In this document: one piece after another, positions 1 to 11,400 of the stretch | Layout of the letters: each line of letters starts with the position of its first letter | How positions within the stretch are numbered: position 1 is the stretch's first letter | Assembly (NCBI GenBank): GCA_008000375.1 | Contig: SMOI01000113.1 | Coordinates: 35,103 to 99,102, forward strand | Origin: Poteriospumella lacustris | Lineage: Eukaryota > Sar > Chrysophyceae > Chromulinales > Dinobryaceae | DNA: 64,000 bases | Direction: 5' to 3' | Made by a program: the position numbers and the translations under genes | The notes under the pieces: generated by a model | Seen by the model: only the letters and a program-made list of their open reading frames with translations | What the model was told of the DNA's origin: nothing | Databases searched by the model: none

Positions 1-1
1 G

Positions 2-3000
2 AAAGTGGAAGACGATTTGAAAGCGTTGGAAGACCAATTGAACGCGGCGAAGACAGAGAAAGGACGATTGGAGAATCAAGCCGATCTCTGTGACAAGAAG
101 ATTGTCCGTGCGAATCAGTTGTTGGATGGATTGGGCGGTGAACGCGACCGTTGGAACCAATTTGCAGCGGATTTGACCGTGCGCTACGACAAATTGACCG
201 GTGACGTGTTGATTTCGTCGGGTGTCTTGGCGTATTTGGGTCCGTTTACGGCGTTGTATCGTCAGAAACAAACGAAAGATTGGGCGATCCTGTTGAAAGA
301 GCAGAGTATTCCGTGCTCGGACCACCCCACGTTGACGGCGACGTTGGGGGATCCGGTGAAGATTCGTCAATGGAACATCGACGGGTTGCCGACGGACTCC
401 TTCTCGGTGGACAACGGTATCATTGTCTTCAATGCACGTCGTTGGCCGTTGATGATTGATCCGCAGGGACAGGCGAACAAATGGATTCGCAACATGGAGA
501 AGACGCACGATTTGAAGGTGATCAAGCTCACCGACGGCAACTACCTGCGCACCTTGGAGAATGCGATTCAGTTCGGGATGCCCGTGCTCTTGGAGAACGT
601 CGGCGAGGAATTGGATCCCTCGTTGGAGCCCCTCCTGTTGAAACAACTCTTCAAACAAGGCGGTGTCAACTGCATTCGCCTCGGTGACGCCACCGTCGAA
701 TACAGCGACAATTTCCGTTTTTACATCACGACGAAGTTGCGGAATCCCCATTATTTGCCCGAGATTTCCGTGAAAGTGACGTTGTTGAATTTCATGATTA
801 CGCCGGAGGGTTTGCAGGACCAACTGTTGGGCATTGTCGTGTCGCAGGAACGCCCCGATTTGGAAGAACAACGCAATCAGTTGATCGTGGAATCCGCCGA
901 GAACAAGCGTCAATTGAAAGAGATCGAAGACCGCATCTTGCACATCATGTCGAGCTCCTCGGGCAACATCCTCGAAGACGAAACGGCCATTCAGACGTTG
1001 AATTCCTCGAAGACGCTGTCGGATGAAATCAAACAAAAGCAAGCAATTGCCGAGGAGACGGAGACGAACATCAACAATGTGCGGCAAAGCTATTCCCCAA
1101 TTGCGTATTCGTCGCAGATTTTGTTCTTTTGCATCGCCGATTTGGCGAATATTGAGCCCGTGTATCAATACTCGTTGAATTGGTTCATCAACTTGTTCAT
1201 CACGTCGATCAACAAGTCGGAGAAAGGACGCGATGTGGCGAAACGGTTGGAGAATTTGAATGATCATTTCACGTATTCGTTGTACCGCAACGTGTGTCGT
1301 TCGTTGTTGGAGAAGGACAAACTGTTGTTTTCGTTCTTGTTGACGATTCGTATCATGGGTGGTAAAGGGCTCGTGGATGAAGCTTGTTGGTTCTTTTTGT
1401 TGACCGGTGGCGTGGGCATGGACAACAAAAACCCCAACCCCGCTCCCGAATGGCTGTCGCAGAAGTCGTGGGACGAAGTCTGTCGGTTATCCGAGATTGA
1501 ACGGTTTGCCACATTCAAATCCGACTTCGTGGAGCATCTGGAACAATGGAAAGTCGTCTATGATTCCTTGACCCCACAGGACGAACCGTTCCCGGGTACA
1601 TTTGCCAAGGAAACGGGGTTGTTCCGCTTGTGTGCGTTGCGTACGATTCGACCCGATAAGTTGGTCCTGGCAGTGCAGCAGTTTGTCTGTGAAGTCATGG
1701 GCGAACGGTTCGTGAAGCCTCCGCCGTTTGATTTGCAAGCGTGTTATGCCGATTCCTCGTGCGTCGTACCGCTCGTTTTCATTTTGTCGCCGGGTTCCGA
1801 CCCGATGGGGGCTGTGTTCCGTGCCGCCGATGCCTTGAAAACCACCGTCGATCCTATCTCGTTGGGACAGGGACAAGGACCGAAAGCGGAACGATTGATT
1901 CAACGTGCGAAAGAAAAAGGTACCTGGGTGGTGCTGCAGAACTGTCACTTGGCCCCGTCGTGGATGACGACGTTGGAGAAGATTTGTGAAGACTTGGAGC
2001 CCGACGACACGCACGCGGGCTTCCGTTTGTGGTGTACCACGTACCCGTCCGATGTGTTCCCGGTCTCTGTCTTGCAAAACGGTGTGAAGATGACGAATGA
2101 GCCGCCGAAGGGAGTGCGTGCCAATCTCCTCGGCTCGTTCAACGCCGATCCGATCGCGAACGATGAATTCTATGATTCGTGTCAAAAGGGTTTTGAATTC
2201 CGTCGCTTGGTGTTTGGGTTGTGTTTCTTCCACGCGGTGGTCCAGGAGCGTCGGTTGTACGGTCCGCTGGGGTGGAACATTCCGTACGAATTCAACGAGT
2301 CGGATTTACGGATTTCGGTGCAGCAGTTGAAGTTGTTTTTGGACGAGAACGACGAGACGCCGTTCAAAGCCTTGGTGTATACAGCGGGGGAATGCAACTA
2401 CGGTGGACGTGTGACGGACGACAAAGATCGACGGACGTTGTTGTGTATCCTGCGACGCTTTTATCGTCCCGAGTTTTTGGAGGAGCAACACGACATTTCA
2501 CCGTCGGGCATTTTCCACTGCCCCGAAGACGGGTCCCGCAACGTGTACATCGATTTCATTGACAAGTTGCCCCTGGCGGCGGCCCCTGAAGTCTTTGGCT
2601 TGCATGACAATGCGACGTTGACGAAGGATCAAAACGATACGAACCTGCTGCTGAACAGCATCATCGACACCGAAGGCGGCGGTGGCCGTGGCGGCGGTAG
2701 CGGCGGTAGCAAGGACGATTCCATTGCGTCCACCGCGGCCGACATCGCGTCGAAGACGCCGGAGAACTTCGATTTGGAATATGCCCAATTGAAATACCCC
2801 GTGCTCTGGGAGGAGTCGATGAACACGGTGCTGTGTCAAGAGCTGATCCGGTTCAACAATTTGTTGAGTTTGATGCGTTCGTCGTTGCGCGACATTCAAA
2901 AGGCGGTGAAAGGTCTCGTGGTGATGTCGAGTGAATTGGAGGTTCTGGGCAATGCCTTGTTTGTCAATCGTATTCCCGCGTTGTGGAAAGCACGTTCGTA

Positions 3001-3553
3001 TCCGTCGTTGAAGCCGCTGTCGGGGTACATCGCGGATCAACAAGATCGATTGGCGTTTTTCCGCGATTGGCTCGTCAACCGACCGCCTCCGGTCTTCTGG
3101 ATTTCCGGCTTCTTCTTCACCCAGGCGTTCTTAACCGGCGCGGCGCAGAACTTCGCCCGGAAATACACCATTCCGATTGACGACGTGATCTTTGACTTCG
3201 AAATGAAAGAGGAAGAGCGCTACGGGGTGGGGCCCCAGAACGGGGTGTACACCTACGGGTTGTACGTGGAAGGGGCGCGGTGGGAGAAGGCGACGAAGCA
3301 ATTGGAAGAATCGATGCCGAAGGTGCTGTTTACCTTGGCGCCGACGATGCACTGGCAGCCGTTCCGCAAGGCGGAAGTACCAGTGTATCCCCACTACAAG
3401 TGCCCGGTGTACAAGACGTCGGACCGTCGGGGTATATTGGCGACCACGGGGCACTCGAGTAACTTCGTCTGTTTCATTCACATGCCCACGCACAAGGACG
3501 AAAGCCACTGGGTCCAGCGCGGTGTCGCGATGTTGACGCAGCTGGACAATTAA
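2..3553 (+). CDS. Axonemal inner-arm dynein heavy chain, C-terminal fragment (DNAH7/DNAH3/DNAH12 type)
   Basis: Force-generating ATPase subunit of an inner dynein arm of the flagellar axoneme. The reading frame is already open at base 2, so about two thirds of the protein (tail, linker, AAA1-AAA4, first stalk helix) lies outside the window. The visible 1,183 residues begin in the returning stalk coiled coil (first ~50 residues, charged heptads). AAA5 follows (GVLAYLGPFTALYR near 220-260; NARRWPLMIDPQ near 435), then AAA6 (FILSPGSDPM near 1780-1810; WVVLQNCHLAPSW near 1925-1965; GPLGWNIPYEFNESDLRIS near 2260-2315). The C-terminal domain contains SYPSLKPLSGYI and FWISGFFFTQAFLTGAAQNF (near 3100-3155) and ends in QLDN. 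These motifs match monomeric inner-arm heavy chains of the DNAH3/7/12 group better than outer-arm or cytoplasmic ones. A Gly-rich loop (near 2675-2710) replaces a short linker found there in animal homologues. No intron is seen. Leucine is mostly TTG. The assignment to one DNAH subtype is tentative. Confidence 0.95.
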   Translation, partial: KVEDDLKALEDQLNAAKTEKGRLENQADLCDKKIVRANQLLDGLGGERDRWNQFAADLTVRYDKLTGDVLISSGVLAYLGPFTALYRQKQTKDWAILLKEQSIPCSDHPTLTATLGDPVKIRQWNIDGLPTDSFSVDNGIIVFNARRWPLMIDPQGQANKWIRNMEKTHDLKVIKLTDGNYLRTLENAIQFGMPVLLENVGEELDPSLEPLLLKQLFKQGGVNCIRLGDATVEYSDNFRFYITTKLRNPHYLPEISVKVTLLNFMITPEGLQDQLLGIVVSQERPDLEEQRNQLIVESAENKRQLKEIEDRILHIMSSSSGNILEDETAIQTLNSSKTLSDEIKQKQAIAEETETNINNVRQSYSPIAYSSQILFFCIADLANIEPVYQYSLNWFINLFITSINKSEKGRDVAKRLENLNDHFTYSLYRNVCRSLLEKDKLLFSFLLTIRIMGGKGLVDEACWFFLLTGGVGMDNKNPNPAPEWLSQKSWDEVCRLSEIERFATFKSDFVEHLEQWKVVYDSLTPQDEPFPGTFAKETGLFRLCALRTIRPDKLVLAVQQFVCEVMGERFVKPPPFDLQACYADSSCVVPLVFILSPGSDPMGAVFRAADALKTTVDPISLGQGQGPKAERLIQRAKEKGTWVVLQNCHLAPSWMTTLEKICEDLEPDDTHAGFRLWCTTYPSDVFPVSVLQNGVKMTNEPPKGVRANLLGSFNADPIANDEFYDSCQKGFEFRRLVFGLCFFHAVVQERRLYGPLGWNIPYEFNESDLRISVQQLKLFLDENDETPFKALVYTAGECNYGGRVTDDKDRRTLLCILRRFYRPEFLEEQHDISPSGIFHCPEDGSRNVYIDFIDKLPLAAAPEVFGLHDNATLTKDQNDTNLLLNSIIDTEGGGGRGGGSGGSKDDSIASTAADIASKTPENFDLEYAQLKYPVLWEESMNTVLCQELIRFNNLLSLMRSSLRDIQKAVKGLVVMSSELEVLGNALFVNRIPALWKARSYPSLKPLSGYIADQQDRLAFFRDWLVNRPPPVFWISGFFFTQAFLTGAAQNFARKYTIPIDDVIFDFEMKEEERYGVGPQNGVYTYGLYVEGARWEKATKQLEESMPKVLFTLAPTMHWQPFRKAEVPVYPHYKCPVYKTSDRRGILATTGHSSNFVCFIHMPTHKDESHWVQRGVAMLTQLDN

Positions 3554-5815
3554 GAAGAAGACAGAAACAGCCGCCGTCGCCCTCGTCGTTGCCCGTTTTC
3601 TACGGGTAGCGAGAGGTGAAGGCCTTTGGTGTGAAGGTGGTGGTAGTGGTGGTGTGTGGTGTGTGGTGTGTTCACTTTGTTTACTTTTGTTTGGTTTGTC
3701 ACTTGAAACGCTCTCCGCACGACACAACAGAAACACTTCTTCGACCAGAAGAGAAACAAAAAACGAGAAAAATAAGAAAAAGAAGAAAAAAGGAACAAAA
3801 ACGGTAGAAAAAAGAAATACAACGAAAGAGAGAACCGTAGCGATCACTCGTAGACGGTGTCGTTCGTCTGTAACACAGATGCTCCAATTATTTATTTGTT
3901 GTTTTGATTGTGATAACTGTTGCGCTGCTGCTTCGCTTGTTATCCGACTGAAGTGTGTAGGCCACCGGGGCCTGATCTGTGATGAACACGGGGCAGGGGA
4001 AGGAGGGTCGGGTTGGGTCGGAGGAGGAGACGCGGACAATAATAATTATGGGGAAACGTACTTTAACGCACAACAGCAGCAACGACAGACGACAGCGTAT
4101 ACACGTAAGACAAGACAACGAGACAGAGAGTGAGAAGCCGCGCTCGCGAGTGTGTGTGGACACTACCCAGAGGGAGAGAGAACGACGAGAACGAGAACGA
4201 GAACGAGAACGAACGTAAACACGTGTGCTCTCTTTCGCCGTCGTCTTCTGTTCGTCGACGGAGACGACGACGGCCAGTCAACCGCAGTGCGCCAGTTTGA
4301 GGGCCGCGGAGTTGGGAGGAGGAGGGGGTGATGGGTAAACGACGATGGCGGTGGTATTTATTCGTTTTATTTTTCTGGGGTATTTTTGGACTTCCCTGTT
4401 TGTCTCACGGGCCACCGAAACACCTGGATAGGGTTTGATCAGGCCACGGCAGCATGCTCTCTGGTGGCGAGAGACATACTGCGGACGAAGAGAGAGAGAT
4501 GGGGAAAGTCAGCGATGAAAACAAACGAAAAGAGAAAACGCGGTGTGGGGGGGAGGGGGTAGGGGTAACGAGAAGAGAGACACAGAGAGGGACAGCAGCG
4601 CATCGGATGTCGTACCGCAGACGAAAAGGACGACAAACGCTGTAGATAGGGTGACATGGGCCCAAACGAACAGAAGCGCTCTGTTCTCACACGATATTGC
4701 CGAGGCACATGCGTAGAGGTGGAAGGGGGAGGGGGAGGAGAAGCGTGTGACGCGGGAACAAAAGAAACAGTAAAACGTCGACAGACACACATACACTCAC
4801 ACGCGCGCACACACGCGAAGTGTCTCTTCCCCCGACACGTCTACCCCGTGGCGAACGAACGAACCAGCATGTGTCGTTGTTAGTCGCGGAGAGGTGAAGA
4901 GAGACAGAAACAGGGAGAGAGAGGGAGAGAGAGGGAGAGAGGGAGGAGGAGGGGAGGGGGTAAACGCACAAAACAGCGACAAAACGAGGAACGTCACGCG
5001 GGCAGCAGATCAACACGTAGCAGTGGACCAAGCAGCACAACCGAACAAACGCGAACGAAACATAGACTCAACAAAACGGCGGGGGAGGGGGAGAGAAAGA
5101 GAGAGAGCGCGCGCGCGCGAGGGGCAGAAATCGAGCAAAATCAAACTGACCGGAGAACCAACAAGCACATGCAACCACTGCAATCAATGTATATGTGTAT
5201 AACGTTGGGTGATGACTGACAACGCCCCTCCTCAAATGCTCTGTGCACGGAAAGGAGGACCGCGGCTACAGAACCAAACAATATGCGACCAGCAATGTGC
5301 CAGTAATGAAGAGGGGAGTTGGGGGTATTGCGTGTTCCGCAGGCGGAAACAAATAAAACGTTGAAGACAGAGAAGAACGAGACCGAAAGCGGCACGAGGA
5401 TGATGGGTAAATAGCAAGTGACAACAAAGAATTGAGAACATGGATATGATGAGTTCCCGTTGGGATCGTATACATCGAAACAATCACATCCTTGCACATA
5501 AGGGTGTGGGTGTGGGGGGGACCAACGTGTGTAATGGACACGCAAGACGTTTGTTTGAGGGGAGGGGGGGGGGTAAATCGTTTTGATGGCACACTGAAGG
5601 AGGATAATGGTGGGGGTGGTAGACGGAGGGAGGAGGAATATGCAAGCGAATTGGATGGACTTTGGATGGCGCAGACACCCATTGGAATCAACCATTTTCC
5701 CGTTCTCTTTCTTTTAATTGAAGAAGCACTTTCTTTCGCGAGAATGAATGGATGGGGAGGTTCTGTTGGGAAAATCATTGCATCTCTGAGGAGCGTCGGT
5801 ATTGGTGGAGATACT
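3554..5815. other. Gene-free convergent region, strongly purine-rich on the + strand
   Basis: It lies between the stop codons of the dynein and PP2C genes and holds the 3' ends of both. It is full of low-complexity DNA: A/G-rich stretch at 3740-3835, GAACGA-type repeats near 4190-4214, AC/GC dinucleotides near 4790-4815, a GAGA tract at about 4895-4960, and GAGA followed by GC repeats near 5095-5120. ORFs on either strand here translate to Pro/Ser- or Arg/Glu-rich junk with no recognisable domain. No RNA gene was seen. Confidence 0.7.
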
Positions 5816-6990
5816 TTAAAAGAAAATAGCCAGCACCGTGACGTTGTCACAGACGTTTCGACTGGGCATATCACGAATGGCTCGTTGAGTCAACTCATAC
5901 GCCGCCGATCGACCATTACGCTTCGCATTCAAGGCAATTTCACACGCTTGAATAGGATCCACGACGTCCCAGAGACCATCACTTGCGACAAGGACGAGCT
6001 TGTCATCCGGTTGGATTTCGAAATGATTGATGTCCGGCTCGGCAATCAAACCGTACGGCTTCAGATCTTTACCACCGAAGGCACGAGAATAGTTCAACTG
6101 CTTAGGATGTTCGCCACGAGCTTGACGAACCAAGAAATCGCCACCACGAATGTAAGCTTTGTTACCATGCAACCACACCAAGCTTCCACCATGTTGCTGA
6201 ATGCGGCTCAGCTCGTGAGGCATGTTGGGCTTGTGATCCACGGTTAACCATTCGACAGACAAACGATTCTGACCAGACATCTTGGCAATGCAGGCCTTGG
6301 AGTCACCCACATGGGCAATCGTAAGCATATCTCTCCACATGAACGCGGTGACACCGGTGCTGGAGGCATAATGATATTGGTGATCAGCACAGTAACGCAA
6401 CAACGCGTCATCGGTACGCAAAAACGTCTTATGAAGGCAATCGCGAATTACCAAGGCCACTTCATTGTGTGAAGGGGCTTTCTTGCCCGCTCTCTTCGAA
6501 ATTTCGACCAACTGGTAAACAATAACACGACAAGAGACAGTTAGGGCATTACGCCTTCAGTTGGAAATATGCAAGGAACGTTTCATTACCTGTTGCATCT
6601 CCTCCGTTTGAAGCATTACATCAACGACATTTCGCATCAAAAATTCAGAAGCATGGTGGCCGACAGTTCCATCAAACACGGCACAGAAAGCCATGTCATC
6701 GTGGAACAATTTAGGAATCATTACGAGACGGTCCTCTTGGGATGGCCGCAATCCTGAGAAGGAATGACACACAACCACAGAAGCATGTCAGGAGAAAATC
6801 CATAGTTTCATAGCTACCGTCAAATATACTTACCAATTTGAGTATTGCAGTCGAAGACGTAATTCTTCGTCTCAATGTACGACTGCGCCGACGAATTCAA
6901 GACTTTCAAGGGAGTGGGCATCGTTTCCGCATCGTCACTGGATTGGCGACGCTTAATTGATAGAGGATCAGTGGCAGTTTCAATCATCAT
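5816..6990 (-). CDS. PP2C-family (PPM) Ser/Thr protein phosphatase
   Basis: Metal-dependent protein phosphatase that removes phosphate from Ser/Thr. Three exons: 6834-6990, 6590-6753 and 5816-6511 (introns of 80 and 78 bases, GTAAGT and GTAATG donors), giving 338 aa. The first junction rebuilds the diagnostic GLRPSQEDR motif. Next come AVFDGTVGHHASEFL (metal-binding Asp in FDG), IAHVGDSKACI, the late DGLWDVVDP motif and CDNVTVLAIFF at the end, in the usual PP2C order. Length fits a stand-alone catalytic domain; no signal peptide or membrane segment is seen. The usual DGHGG is replaced by DGTVG, a variant I associate with some alveolate and other protist PP2Cs; the aspartate itself is kept, so activity is plausible. 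Start: the first of two adjacent ATGs at 6990. It diverges from the Tom22-like gene across about 670 bases. Confidence 0.9.
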
Positions 6991-7659
6991 TTTTGGGAAG
7001 GTAAGTGTTTGAGGGGGTTGATCGATTCAAAAATAACTAAAGTCAAAATCGCTGTTTCAAAACTGGGATATCGTCGAAGAAAAATATGATAGTGATATGA
7101 GCCGAAGAAAAAAATTCGTTCGATCACCAAAAGCAATTCCGTGACAATGAAAGACCACAATCAAATTATTTTTTACTGTTCGTAGGGTAGATCCGTCGAG
7201 GAGTCCTGAGACAAAACTATTGCGCGGCGGATTCGGTCCGAAAAATGTTGCACAAGGCAAAAAGGGCAACAGCAGCGGTGCAGCCCAGCAGGGAAGGAAC
7301 AGCAGAGGGGAGCAGCAGGAGGGCACACTGGCACACACACCCCGGGACACCCTCTGTCGGTCACGCTCAACAGGTGTGTCGCCTGCAGGGAATCAAACAT
7401 CGCTGCATTTGACGTTACAATGATGCTCTCGACGGCAGATTAGGCGTTGATTGACTTTCACGGCATGTTAAGAACCATATGTCCATGGAGCGGTAAAGTA
7501 AGCGTTGGTTTCGCCTGATGGTCGCCAGTTTTCGTTGGGAGCAGCAGCTACCACCACCGCCGCAATGCTTCTTCCTTCTCGGCAGCTTCTTTCTTCGTCG
7601 ACTTTCCTGTCTATCATTGCACTTGTGCTTTTTCCATTTCTTCAGTATTTTTGGTCATC
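6991..7659. other. Divergent intergenic region (PP2C / Tom22-like)
   Basis: It separates the start codons of the divergent PP2C and Tom22-like genes and presumably carries both promoters and 5' leaders. No convincing ORF, TATA box or repeat array was recognised. Confidence 0.5.
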
Positions 7660-8067
7660 ATGTCAACGAACGCGAGAAACTTGGTGGAAGATGGCAACAA
7701 GAAGCCCTCGACGGGCATTCTGACGGTTGCCTACAATTGGGTTTCTGCAGCCTTCACTTTGACGCCTGCCTACGGGAAAGTGGTAAGTGTCGTCAGCCAT
7801 ACGACGTTGTTCCTTATGCATTGCAATTGCTTATTTGATGATTGATTGTGTTTGCAGTTGTATCAATATGCTCGTCAAATCGGATGGTTCGTCGTCACGA
7901 CGGGAATGATCACTCTGCTTCCTCTTGTCTTCGAAGTCCGGCGAGAAGCTGCCATCGAGCAAGCTGAAGTTAGTATGATTGAACAAGGTTTGCGAGAAGG
8001 CAAGACGCCCCAGGAGCTTCATCAAATGGGACTTACTGCCGCTGTTGAGCCTCGTGTGCTCAACTAA
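7660..8067 (+). CDS. Tom22-like mitochondrial import receptor subunit
   Basis: Central receptor and organiser of the TOM translocase in the mitochondrial outer membrane. Two exons, 7660-7782 and 7858-8067 (75-base intron, GTAAGT...TTTGCAG), encode 110 aa. Exon 2 starts LYQYARQIGWFVVTTGMITL and continues into LPLVFEVRREAAIEQAE. This parallels animal Tom22, where a short amphipathic segment runs into one transmembrane helix ending in a LPxVFE-type motif and a Glu/Gln-rich tail. The N-terminal cytosolic part is short (about 40 aa) and not strongly acidic, as in the reduced Tom22 proteins of many protists and plants. An ATG at 7660 opens the frame; an upstream in-frame TTG was not used. The call rests on pattern, not a profile search. 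Confidence 0.75.
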
Positions 8068-8449
8068 AGCCTGAGAACGCGGATGGACGGACGGTTCATT
8101 TCTTGTAGATATATGACTTCGAGATCTCTCTGTAAAAACAAAAGGAAGGATATTATTATTGTGTGCGAATATACAACACCCGTCGCGCCGCCAAGTCGTC
8201 AGTCAGAAGTAAATTTGATGATTATACACAGCCACCAGCGGACAGAGAGAACCCACAAAACACACACACGTCACAGTTATTGAACACCGAACAAACTACT
8301 GTATGAAACAATGGAGAAACTTTCCAACACCAGAAAGAATCAAACACAAAGAAATAGAGAACACACAAACAATTGAACATACGCGTCCCTCATTAGGCTG
8401 CGAACCGTGTCTCCGAACGCGCCAGCGAAGAGGGTCCGCTCGGCCTTGT
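8068..8449. other. Convergent 3' intergenic region (Tom22-like / IP3R-like)
   Basis: It contains the 3' ends of two convergent genes. A/C-rich; no ORF, RNA gene or repeat worth naming was seen. Confidence 0.5.
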
Positions 8450-11400
8450 CTAAGCCATTGTCTTTTCCATGGTACTCGTGACCACGATCTTGCGCCGACG
8501 TGGTGCATGGGGAGGATCCAAGTAAATCTCCAGCAGAGTCCCCTCGGCGAGGTACAATTCTTGAATGGAAATGCTCACGACGATGAGGTTGCGTGTCTCG
8601 TGAGAACGTGGATCCGTAAACACCAATTTGAACTCACACGCACGCTCATCATCACATTGCACGTTCTCCACCAGTTTCACACGGTGTGCGGCAAACTTCA
8701 CCCGCGATTTCGAGACACGTTCCACCGTGACGTGGGTGGCCTCCCCCTGCATCACGAGGACACCGTGGAGCGTCGCTTCCGACGCAGCGGGTGGGAGGCG
8801 TATTTCATGCAACGACAAGATCTCCAGAAACAAATTGCTGCCACTGTAGGCGTGGGGATTGCTGGCACTCATGTATTCGTCGGAATACACGTTGTTGGCG
8901 TACTTCGATGCGTCCTTGCCATTGTACGCCACCGCTTGGCGTGATTTCGCCACTCGGGACTCACCGCTGCGTCCTTCGGCATGATCTTGCTTCAACACTT
9001 GATTCAATTGCTCCAATGCGATGCTGATGTCCGTATTGAAGCGATCCAACCGACTGGAGACGTTCGTTTCGACTTGTTTCACGCGGGACGTCAACGTCAT
9101 CAGCATCGATTCTTCTTTCGTCGCCGCTTGACGCAACCGAATCGCTTTGTTCATCGGAAACCAAGCAATGTCATTGGCTTCGATCGCGCGACGCACATAT
9201 TGCTCGAGACCATCGTCGTCGTCTTTATCTTGCTCCCACAACAAGAAAATGAAATACAAATAACTCCACATGTTGTGATCGTATTTCACGTGGATATTGA
9301 ATCCTTCCGGTTTATCGGACGCGCGATCAAAGACTTGTTTGTCAATGCCACAGATGAAACACACCCCCAGCGTATCCGCGACACGGCGTGCCTTGTCTTC
9401 ACGAAGCTGACCAAACGTGGTGATGATCACACCCGCGATCAAGTTCAACATGCCCACGGTGATCGCGAAGTAAAACGTGATGTCCAACACCCACCGATCT
9501 TTCACCGTCACGTGATAGACGTCTCCCGCACCGCCACCGCTACGTAAACCGTAACCCAACGTCGCACGGTAACAACCCCAGAAATCCTTGCAGAAGTCGC
9601 GTCCCTGGGGCAACAATTCGTTGCGGAAATACAAAAACTAACACGAGGCAAAGGCAAAGACAAGCACACAACACCAACCTCGTTAGAAGAGCCACGACAG
9701 CAAGGGGTATGTGAAGACACGAAAACAAGACAGGCGACGTACCAGGAAGAATGTGTAGATCTGCACGATGATCAAGATCACGATGCCGCCCATGGCGATT
9801 TGTTTGCGTGGATAAATCACCGCGTTCAAGACGTCGCGGGTGGTGGAATTCTTCACGATGATGTCCATCAGCAAGAAGGGCAAGAAATTGTACGACACGA
9901 CTTGTCCCAAGATAGAGAACGTCAAATACCAAATGTAGTACAGCGTCATGGGTTCCATCGCCGTGTACATCCACGTCTCGTATTCGGAATAGCCCTGTCG
10001 TTGTAAGCTTTGATATTTCACGGGAATGCGCACGACGAGAAAGAGAATCAGCACGAAGCCGGCCACAATCGCTTGAATGATATTGAGAATGGAAATCGCC
10101 ATCGCGGCGCGTGCATGGACCATGGGATCGCCCGTTTCTGCAGAATACGCCATCAACAAAATGACATTGATGGCCATCGCCAAATAAAACGTAATCCACG
10201 TCGCACGGTTTTGATTTTCGCGGCTGAAGACACGGCTCAGGTTTTGTTTCGTCAAGAATTCTTGATGCTTCACTTCCAAATACAATTCATACGCGCGATT
10301 CAAGAAATCGACCAATTTGTTTTCTGGATTCGATCGATCCACGTTTTCCACGAGATTGTCCTTGGAGGTCTTGGCCAAATACCGACAGATCTGAGGGATA
10401 TGAAAGAAGCGCGGTTGTACTTCGCCACGCCACACGATCTCAATCATGGCGGTGCCGGATCCCACAATGTCTTCCAAATTCTCGGAAATGCCCAACTCCT
10501 GCGCCAAACTCGGCTTGAAATTCCGCAACATTTGCAGCAACACCACACATTCCGTCTTCAGAATCTCTTTCTCTTCGGCTCCTTCCGCGTCGTCGCCACC
10601 TTTCTCTTCCCCATCGACACCTTGTAGAATCGCACCATTCGACATGGATTGAATGATGTCCAAATGAATCACACTCAACACCCGTTCGTAAATGACGCTG
10701 TGTTCACCTTGCCCCTCGAGCAAGCCCTGGAAGATATCGACGGAGGTTTTCTTCAATTCGATTTCTTCACCGGCTTCACAATCGTTTTCCAATCGTCGAC
10801 GATTGATACGGTTCAAGGTTTCTACCAATTCCGTATTCAACGTGAAATGGGTTTGATTGCCCACACAGGGACCTTGAATCACTTCGAGAATCGTCGCCGA
10901 GACACGAATCGCTGCGGCCGTGGCTATTTCGCAGGGTGTCGTACTGCTCAAGAAATTCAAATAATTGACGAGGTCGTCGAGGAGATTGAACGACACCCGG
11001 TTATGGGGTTGTTCCCGCATGATGTCTTGGTTGGGCAAGTAGTGGCCCTCGCACATGAGCTGCAAGAACCGCACGATGAGGATCTCCTTCGGGGGTTCCA
11101 ACGGTTCGGACGATTCCAATTGCTTCTCATACCCATTCCATTCATGCCACGCTTGCAGCTTCTGCAGCGTCAACCGAACCTGACGGAAGAAGAGCTCGGA
11201 ATTCGTCTGGGACAAATGGGCATTCATGATGCCCTGTACCTCGAGTGCGCCGCCTTCTTTGAAGAGCAGGCCCACGCCCAACTTGATGGCCTCCATCTGC
11301 AACTTCTCGTCGATGCCATCGGCGATCAAGTCGAGACACAACGCCGTTCCGCCGCAGGTGTTCAGCGCATTCACCACGGGTGCGGCGTTGATGTCCTGTT

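Noticed and set aside
1487-2233. Minus-strand ORF of 248 codons inside the dynein gene
   Set aside because: Arg/His/Gln-rich antisense shadow of the dynein frame.
5266-5874. Minus-strand ORF of 202 codons
   Set aside because: Pro/Ser/Thr-rich translation of purine-rich DNA, overlaps the PP2C last exon in another frame, no domain.
9683-9742. Read-through extension of the large IP3R-like exon to a stop at 9683
   Set aside because: A GTACGT donor at 9742 joins the S5 helix to the pore exon in phase; the read-through ends before the pore and would make a truncated channel.
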